Part shown: positions 56,807 to 64,000 of the stretch, piece after piece
Numbering within the stretch: the first letter of the stretch is position 1
How the letters are laid out: each line of letters begins with the position of its first letter
From: Seiridium cupressi
Lineage: Eukaryota > Ascomycota > Sordariomycetes > Amphisphaeriales > Sporocadaceae
DNA: 64,000 nt
Direction: 5' to 3'
Assembly (NCBI GenBank): GCA_036674765.1
Contig: JARVKI010000075.1
Location: forward strand, 62,001-126,000
Position numbers and translations under genes: made by a program
The notes under the pieces: generated by a model
What the model was told of the DNA's origin: nothing
Databases searched by the model: none
What the model saw: the letters and a program-made list of their open reading frames with translations, nothing else

Positions 56807-57831
56807 CTATACAACGGCATAGGCAGATGCGTAGCTCACGCTCGAGTCATTCATGGTATTCACCAGATCATTGCGGTCATACTGCACGAACTTGAACCGG
56901 TATTTGCCCTGGTCAGGGCGGTCCTTGGCTAGGACTTCCAATGCAGCCATTGCCACGCCGATGGGGTGTCGGCCACAAACCGTGTTCCCCGTCTCGGCAA
57001 GGTTCCCGACGAAATCATCGTGTTTGCCTCCTTCGATAGCGTGCATGGCCTGGTGATCAATGTCCTTGATGTATTCATGGATTGGCGCTCCTTTCTTGTA
57101 GGGCGAATAGCCGAATCGCCGTCCCCAGTGGCAGAAGTCGGAGCTTATTACGAACGCGTTGTCTGGGTCTTTGAGGTACGGGGCCAGCAGCTCGCCAAAG
57201 GCCTTTTCCTCGGCGCTGTTGTTGTCGCCTACGAGGATGGGAACGATGGTTGGGTTCTCGGCCGCGGACGAGAAGGTCTGGCTGCAGCGCTTGTAAATGT
57301 AAGGCAGATGCATCTCCAGGGAGTGCTCCTCGACGTCGTAGTTGGTCTCCTCCTTGCTCCCGCTCGCAGCGATGACACGGATATCAGAGAACTTTCCCGT
57401 ATCGCGCAGCGCCTTGGTCACATCCTTGTCGACGACGAGGTCGCCCAGGGGGGTTGCGTAGGCGGCGAAACGAGTCAGGGCACATCCCTTGAGATAGTAT
57501 CGGTGCGAGGGTCCAAGGACGAAGATGCGTTTGGATTTGGACAGGTCGAGTGACTTGTAGGCCCAGGCAGCGCAAGGTCCCGAGTATAGATAGCCGGCGT
57601 GTCTGGTTTCAGACAGCCGGTCAGTACCACACGAATGGCTTGATATACAGTCGGAACGACGAGGACTCACGGTGCGATGACAACCCTCGCGCCGGGTATG
57701 GGCGTGCTCTGGTTGTCGAGAGTGTCGGGTACCTCGGCCAGCCACTCGTCCAGCTCGCGGGAGAGCACGGCAGGGTCTTCTTCGTACCACGCGTCTGCAT
57801 GGCTCGCCGGTCGTGTTCCTGTCTGTGCCAT
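56807..57831 (-). CDS. MHO1: MEMO1-family protein (yeast Mho1)
   Basis: Exons 57831-57671 and 57602-56807 (transcript order) encode 318 residues; the 68-nt intron (GTGAGT donor, ACTGACC branch) restores ARVVIAPHAGYLYSG. The MEMO fold is related to extradiol dioxygenases. Conserved metal-site-type residues are in APHAGY, EHSLEMHLPY and SDFCHWG, with TVCGRHPIG following. Human MEMO1 binds metal ions and takes part in migration signalling and redox or iron balance; yeast Mho1 was identified by effects on filamentous growth. The catalytic activity is unsettled. The N-terminus MAQTGTRPASHADAWYEED is typical of the family. The length is close to human MEMO1. Confidence 0.95.
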
Positions 57832-58588
57832 GGTGAGTCAAGACGCCGTGCAGCGGATTCAAGAGTTATGTGAGCTTGTCGGTTTGTTCTGACACCAGGA
57901 GAAGGGTTGCCTTGGGCGAGGCGAGGCCGCAAGCTCTGGAAGTAAGTAGCCACGAAGATGGGTGGCTTCTGCACTGATTGCCGTCCTCTACACTACAGTG
58001 TAAATAACTTGTACTACAATGTAGGTAACATGTAGCTGCCCCTCACTTGGTGTAAACCATCCCACCTGCATGTCCCAAGATAGGCCCCGCAGACCATAGG
58101 TACAAGTGCCCCTCCCCGCCGAAAATGGATATCAATCCCGCAAAGGCTGCTTGTATGTTTAGCCACTGGCATGGAAGACACAATGTCTAGACGGCAATAC
58201 TGTAGATTGACTAGCCCGACGGATCGAGCCGAGGGGATTGAGCCTAGGTTACTCAGGTACAAAAGAAAGTATGTTTCGTCCGACTATAATGATTTCTAAA
58301 ACGACGGAAACATCATTGGGTATCAAGCATGCTTGCTATGCATAGGGCAGTAAACCATCCATCCATCCAGCCTCTATCCCAGGACCGTCTTTCCATATAC
58401 AGGTTACTCCAGCACTCCGCACACGCCGCTGTAAAGACAATATACTACATACAGGTCACTTATTTGCATATCCGGATCCTTTCAGCGAAGGAACTATCCC
58501 ATCACCACATATATCGCCAAGGTTGGTCCTTCCAGTCCTCCTCGTCGCCTTCGCCACCGACAACTTCAGCATACCGGCGCGCGTCCAT
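57832..58588. other. Intergenic region, kinesin-5 3' end to MEMO1 promoter
   Basis: About 750 bp with the kinesin 3' UTR and the MEMO1 promoter. A short inverted repeat TACACT/AGTGTA lies at about 57989-58002 and TAGGTA elements near 58025 and 58097. No gene was recognised. Confidence 0.5.
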
Positions 58589-61500
58589 CTAGTGCAGCCG
58601 GGGGCTCTTTCTCCTGGAGGTGCTCTGGGCGAAGATCTCGCTGCTGGTGCCAGCAGCACCGCTCCCCAACGCTCGCAGCGATGGCGGCATGTTCTCCCGA
58701 CCCTCGGCAGGTGGTGCAGAACCAGCCTTGATGCCCGTCTTGGTCCGCGTCGTCTTACTTTTCTTAAAGAGTGGAAGGGTATTGTCGTTTTCGAGAGCTG
58801 CAGCATCGAGGGTCCCGGGGCCGACGCTGGCACTGAACCCGTGCATTGTGTTTGCCACAGTAGCTTGCGGGTCAAAGACTGACGTCGTCGTAAGGTTGAC
58901 GTTAGGATGGACCTCGCGTAGACTCATGGAGAGTGGCTGGCGGGACGAAAGCGTCGAAAGCGAATCCGACGACAGCGGCCGCGACGGCGAGCGGTTCTCA
59001 CTAAGCATTGGGTCCGCATCAGCAAAAATACCGCCGCTACAGGAAGCTTTGCTGGGTGATGAGGTGCCGTGCAGTTCGTTGATCAGGGCAGAATGCGATT
59101 TCGTTTGCGGAAGATCTGTCGGGTACTCATAGGCCACCTTTTGCGGAGTGCTTCCAGTTGGCTGATATTCTTGAAGTTTGGTAGCCGCGATTTCTTCTCG
59201 CAAGTCGGACAGAGGTTGGCAAACATTCTCACCCAGCGGCTCTAGAGCGTCCACGACTGTTTCGGTAGCTGCCTCCATCGCGGACTCGAGGGCTTGAACA
59301 CGTGAAAAGGTCTCCTTGAAGTGCGAGTCGATGTTGCTGTACGAGTCCTCCACATTCCCGGAGAGCTCATGGAAAGAGCCCACATACTGGTCATGGTGTG
59401 CGCCATTTTGCGACCGGGCGCGAGTCACAAAGTCGTCGAGCGAGGTCATCTGTTCATCAAGATCTTTCATTTGCTCATCGACCACACGCACAGTCTCTGC
59501 ATGTACAGATTTCGCAGTGTCTTGGATCGACGTGCTGTGTTTGCTCGCGGTCTGCGAACATGTTAGCGTCAGACTTTTGTAGAGAAGGTGTGCGAGAATA
59601 CTGACGTTCCAATCGTCCTTCAACTTCGTCTTCAATGTTTCTTTGGATTTGGAGACATCATCAAGCAGCTGGTCCTCCTTGTTGCCCCACACGTCCATAG
59701 CTTGAGAGTATGTTGTCATACTGCCCTCGAATGCCGTGTTCGTTTCCTGTACACTCTGCTGTATAGACGCGGCCTTGTTCGCCAGTCGAGACTCCTGTAA
59801 TTCAGCTTGAGAAGTGATCAGGCTCGTGATCTGCAACAAGAGATTTCTTCGCTCCTCAGCAGCTTGTCCTCGTTCCTCCTCGATGACTTCTTGAATCCGG
59901 GCCGAAACGGAAGCGTTTGATCGTACGATAGTCTCGCCAGCGTCCTTAAGTTGCTGCCGAAGGCTCTCCGACTCTTCTCGTTGGCAGGTAATGTGCTTCA
60001 TGAGAGCCTCGAATATCGATTTAAAGTCCTTTCCCAGGGACGAATAAGATGAATGAAGCTGGCTGTGGAATATGCCTAGCTCACTGAGCACATCCTGGGC
60101 AATCTTCTCGGCAGCGGCAGCAATACTTTGGAGGCTCTCGCCGACCCTCTCCTTGATGTTGTCGCGAACCTCCTTGATTTCCTCCAGGACCTCATCCATT
60201 TCCTGCTTGGACTTGTCCTTTTGCGAAACGAGGCTGTCCCGTGACTCCACGAACCGCTCAAGATTTGAGTCAAGGAAGGCCTGTGTCGACGAAAGCTTCT
60301 GGAACTCGCCCTGCACAAATGACTGCATTCTTTCAGATATGCTAGAGATATGGCCCTGTTGCTCGTTTCGGAATTCTTCGACCCGGCTCTCTACCAATGA
60401 CGTGACATCCGAGACCTGGTCTTGAGACATTTCCCACGTGCTTCGATTGAGCGATTGCAAATCAGACTTCCGCTTATTCTTTGCACGTAAGCCGCCGACG
60501 TGACCCACGGTTTCCTGCAACTTCGATATCAGTTGGTCGCCAATCGCATGCATCTCCTGCTCTGTTTTCTCGTGCGCTTTTCGAATGTGGGTTTCCTCCG
60601 AAAGTGTCTTTCGGGTGGCTTCTAGGACCAGTTCAGTTTGGTCGAGTACACCTTGTGTATCGTCGAGTTGCGCCCTGGTGACTTCGTGATCTTTTTTCAA
60701 TCCCATGAAGTTCGACGTCAAGGAGAAGAGCTCCTGTACTTTGTTTCGCAAGTTGGACTCCAACGTATCAATTTTCGCTCCTTGCTCTTCTGTCTGGATC
60801 CTTCTCGACTCGCTCTCGACTGTCATCGCCTCATAGCTCTCGTTGGACAAGTAGACACCATTTCTCGTCCGTGTCGCTATCAACTCGCTCTTGAGGCGCT
60901 CAATTTCATAGGTGAACTCCTTCAGCAAGGTCTTCTTGTTGATCATCGCGTTGATTTGGGGCTTGTTGCGGATATTCTTTGCACGAAAAGCATAATCAAG
61001 AGTGGAGATGGTCTCCTCAAGATTGCTCTTTGCTGGAGATATTGTAGCAATGATGCAAGTCTTGGTCCTTCCACCAAGTGAGTCCTGTAGAAGACGAGTG
61101 AGTTTGGACTCGCGGTATGGGATATGAGCGCTGCGGTCGACGAGAGCGTTGATGACACGACCAAGGGTAAGTAAGCTCTTGTTGATCAAACCGGCCTCCG
61201 CTGCTCGCTTGTTCTCAGCCCCTGATCTTTGGATGTTTTCGCTGCCAGCAAGATCAACCAGATTGAGCTTGCCAGAGCTGATGTAATCCTCCCCATCCTC
61301 GCCCTTCTTCTTGACGTATGTGGTGATGGTGAATACGGTGTGACTTCGACTGCTAAGATCGTTGCACTTGGTGGCAGCGACCTGCCGTTTCAAGCTACCA
61401 TTTTGAAGAAGCTTGACGCCCTGTGCCGCCGTCATGATATGGGTTTCTTCCATGCCCTGAACCACCGTGGTGGCATGGCCTTTCCGCGAGGTGTCGTCGA

Positions 61501-62310
61501 ATATCTTCAGCTTGGCGTTGTCTTCGAGGGAAATCAGGTCGCGCAGCTCCTCGTTGTATAATTCGATGAAGGAGCACTTGACAGAGCTTTCCGTCTCATC
61601 TCCCTCGAGCTTCTTAAAGAGCGAGTGGAGTACTCGAGGAATGATACCGGCGTTGTCAGATAATATTCCAAACGTATCGCTCATGTCTCCCGACATTGTG
61701 TACGTTTTTCCCGTTCCGGTCTGGCCGTAAGCGAATATGGTACAGTTCATTCCACTAAGCATCTATATGGTTACATTAGACACATGCCACAGTATCGTGT
61801 GGTTGTGGAGCCGGAGCTTACCTCGTCAAGCACGGGCTTGACAATATCCTCGTAAATCATGCTCTGGTCTGCAGCCTGTGAGAAGACGCGGTCAAAGTTG
61901 TACGTTTTGTTGGTCAAAGCATTGGGTCCCATTGAGAGCTCGACGAGTTTTCCCTTGGCACCCTCGGTCTCCACCACGACGGCGCTGTTCTCCTTGACTT
62001 CGCGATCGTTGCGGCCTCTGCATCGAACGAATACGTTGATATTTGTCTCCTCGCCGAGCCCTTCCATGTCGAAGTCGCGTTCCTTGCGCTTATTTCCGGC
62101 GGTTGCGACGGAGGCGAGGGAGGGGGCAGGAGACGGGGCCGTCATACGGTCGATTCTGGATGCCATGATTGAATGATGTGTCGGTTGCCTGAGCGAAGAC
62201 GTGCGAGTCGCTGTCTGCCTTATACCGGGTCGTCCCGGCACACCGGTTCGTGCGCTGGTTGAAGACGAGGCCATGGACGGCCTCGCGCTCCGCGTGGAGC
62301 CCTTCTGCAT
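58589..62310 (-). CDS. bimC: Kinesin-5 motor (BimC/Cut7/Eg5 family)
   Basis: Exons, in transcript order, are 62310-61822, 61762-59606 and 59551-58589, giving 1202 residues. The first intron is 59 nt; the second (54 nt, GTCAGT donor, GCTAAC branch) is in frame. Kinesin-5 forms bipolar tetramers that slide antiparallel spindle microtubules apart. The N-terminal motor holds NINVFVRCRGRNDREVKE, the P-loop GQTGTGKT, the switch regions NDLSSRSH and LVDLAGSE, and the neck linker RAKNIRNKPQINAM. A long coiled-coil stalk follows to about 900. The tail has a BimC box near 1015-1030 (STPQKVAYEYPTDLP) with Thr1017 as a likely Cdk1 site, and a basic end (RRKSPRLH). The start is the first ATG in frame; an upstream extension begins at a TTG. 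Confidence 0.96.
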
Positions 62311-63185
62311 GATGTTGGGTGTATGCAGTAAATCGAGCAGCAGGGAAAAGACAAATATTGTTCCAAAGTATGGGTTGATAACCAAATATGACGCGCTACA
62401 TCCGCGTATCTGACGGGAGGGTCAAAACAAGCTGCCAGCCGAAAGGATGATGTTGAAGCACAAGGTTCAACGGCTTTCAACACGAAGGTTCACGTTGGCG
62501 GCAGGCGGCGTGGATGCTTGTCTAGGCCTGTCTGCTGGATTGTGTCAGTGGCCCGATTGGAAAGGCACGACGGGTGGGTGTGGATTCAGCAATTTGCTGT
62601 GCCATCAACACCGGGAGGCCGTTGCTATGACAACAATCTCAGACCCACGTGGTTAATCAGACTGAGTTGGCTGCAAGGTGCCCGCGCTTTCGATGGCGAT
62701 GGCGGGGTCAAGCTCCCAGGCTCATAGGTACCAATAGACCCCTGCAAGTAGACATGTACCTCCTGTAGGTACGTACAGCGTAAGCGCACATGCATTGTAC
62801 TTGGTGTACTACGTAGCTGGGGAGTCACAGGGTCTTTGTGGAACTCCTGACGTCCACCTTAAACGTCGGGTGGTTCCTGGGGGCAGGCGAATCAGCCCCT
62901 CCCTCCTTTCAGATGACTTTTGAATGTCTCTCCTCCGATATCGAGGACACGCTTCAGCCAGCTGGCCTGGTAACTGGAGTCGCAAGACCTGAACTGACCC
63001 TTTCACCGCCAGACACAGCTTCCCCCAATAACCGAAACGGCACATCGCGACGTCATATTGCGAAACGGAACAGCTTCGTGCTTGTTGTGACTTACATGGC
63101 ATCACTGCGTGCTTGACAAGTCCATTGAACCCGGCGACTGTAGTTGAAGATAGTTCAACCCCTTCGGCCTACATTCGACCTTGAC
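62311..63185. promoter_or_regulatory. Divergent promoter region between kinesin-5 and PHAF1 genes
   Basis: This 875-bp interval should hold both promoters. TAGGTA elements lie near 62727 and 62766 around a TACCTCCTGTAGGTA arrangement. No gene was recognised. Confidence 0.5.
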
Positions 63186-64000
63186 ATGTCTTCTTCGTTG
63201 TTCACAGCGACCCTGCATCCCGGGGTGGCCTTGGGGTTTCTAGGTACTTGAGCGCTCTCTACCTGCCCTGTCACCACTCCTCACTAACAGTGCCCCAGTG
63301 CTGGGCGCCTCTCTCCACGATATCCTGACCAGACTGAAAGCTGAACCGCAGCGGTTCCCGAAGCTTGATCTGGTATATGCCCCAACCCAGCCCGTTACTG
63401 AACCCGTCGTCCTCACGCTTCCCGCGAATGGTATAAGACTGCGCTTCGATGGCTCCGAGCAGCGCCTGCGCCTCATCGAGGTGATCGACTTCACCAAGAA
63501 CCGCGTTACGTACGGCCATCCAGAGAAGGACATAGTAAAACCACCTACAGACCAGGGTGTCGTCACTCCCAGGTTAGGCGCCGAGTCAACGACTGGCCCG
63601 AATTTTAGGACAATCTACCATCGGTTGATGGGCCCGACCTATGCGGGAGAGTACATACCCCCAGCCGAGGATGACAAGAACGCCATAGGGACGTACGTCT
63701 TGTCGTATCCAGGCGTCGCCTTCAGCTACCCACTTCCCCAGTCGGCCTACTCGCCTGATAAGGATGTTGTGTCCCTTTTGTCGTCGACACAAAGCCACAC
63801 GGCGACGTCTATGGCGATATTCAATGGGAAGTCGTGGGCCGAGGCACGAGAAACGCTGTGGACCGATACCCTACCAAGCATCAAATCCAATTATCTTTTT
63901 AGCAAGAGTAAGGACATAGTCCCAGATGAGATCTCTCTGGTCAAGATACACGGAGGCGGAAGATTACAGCTCTTCAAAAAGTGGACATCTGCATCGGTCT
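63186..64000 (+). CDS. PHAF1: PHAF1/UPF0183 (C16orf70-like) protein, truncated by the window edge
   Basis: Exon 1 is 63186-63243 and exon 2 starts at 63299 and is open to the right edge, so the C-terminus is missing. The 55-nt intron has a GTACTT donor and a CACTAAC branch. Two AGs lie 8 nt apart; only the second (63297-63298) keeps the frame, giving GFLVLGASLHDILTRLK. About 252 residues are visible. Family hallmarks are LTLPANGIRLRFDGSEQRLRLIEVIDFTKNRVTYG and the later NAIGTYVLSYPGVAFSYPLP. Human PHAF1 (formerly C16orf70) and its partner BCAS3 associate with phagophores during autophagy. A matching role in this fungus is inference. Confidence 0.9.

Noticed and set aside
56966..57553. 195-codon plus-strand frame
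   Set aside because: Antisense to MEMO1 exon 2; no recognisable protein.
1..64000. Possible transposon, secondary-metabolite cluster or NLR-type incompatibility gene
   Set aside because: Looked for transposase, reverse transcriptase, polyketide or peptide synthetase, HET or NACHT signatures on both strands and saw none.

Overview
The window reads as a gene-dense stretch of nuclear chromosome from a filamentous ascomycete (Pezizomycotina, most likely a Sordariomycete; the class is an inference). Many genes are interrupted by one to four introns, mostly 50-150 nt, with GT..AG ends, GTAWGT/GTGAGT-type donors and CTAAC-like branch sites 10-25 nt before the acceptor. Gene content is typical of this group: a Rlm1-type MADS-box factor, an Msb1/Mug8 morphogenesis protein, BimC-type kinesin-5, fungal-length TAF1 and a Gpi19-type PIG-P. 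I joined the exons by hand from reading frame, splice signals and family conservation. No transposon, rRNA, tRNA, CRISPR array, secondary-metabolite cluster or horizontally acquired island could be recognised.

Layout. 1-6 kb: two fungal genes of unknown function (+). 6-8.2 kb: an F-box protein of the Hrt3/Pof7/FBXO9 type (-), divergent from the mitochondrial carrier MTM1 (+, to 9.65 kb). 10.3-11.8 kb: uracil-DNA glycosylase (+), then 3.4 kb without a supportable gene. 15.2-18.6 kb: MSB1 in five exons (+). 19.6-21.7 kb: a SET-domain protein (+). 23.5-25.5 kb: RLM1-type MADS factor (-), with about 5 kb of gene-free DNA upstream. 30.5-34.5 kb: TAF1 (-, five exons), divergent from a D-serine dehydratase-like PLP enzyme (35.6-37.2 kb, +). 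38.5-42.3 kb: a 1249-residue protein with a C-terminal membrane anchor (+), convergent with the SAC1 phosphoinositide phosphatase (42.9-45.1 kb, -). SAC1 is divergent from a Rab5 GTPase (46.1-47.0 kb, +). 47.9-50.1 kb: MIC60 (+). 50.6-51.4 kb: PIG-P/Gpi19 (-), divergent from ARP4 (52.0-53.4 kb, +). 54.2-55.4 kb: GNAT-like acetyltransferase (+). 55.8-57.8 kb: a DUF423/TMEM256 membrane protein and a MEMO1 homologue (both -). 58.6-62.3 kb: kinesin-5 (-), divergent from a PHAF1/UPF0183 gene that runs off the right edge.

The genes are mostly housekeeping and are not one pathway. Loose themes are chromatin and transcription (TAF1, ARP4, SET protein, RLM1), polarity and wall integrity (MSB1, RLM1), membrane identity (SAC1, Rab5, PIG-P, PHAF1) and mitochondria (MTM1, MIC60). 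I do not see a convincing new multi-gene system. The best leads are single genes and sites: the tail-anchored 1249-residue protein, the unclassified SET protein, a possible dual-start UNG with a PIP-like motif, the TAF1 zinc knuckle split by an unusually long intron, and several palindromes in gene-free DNA.
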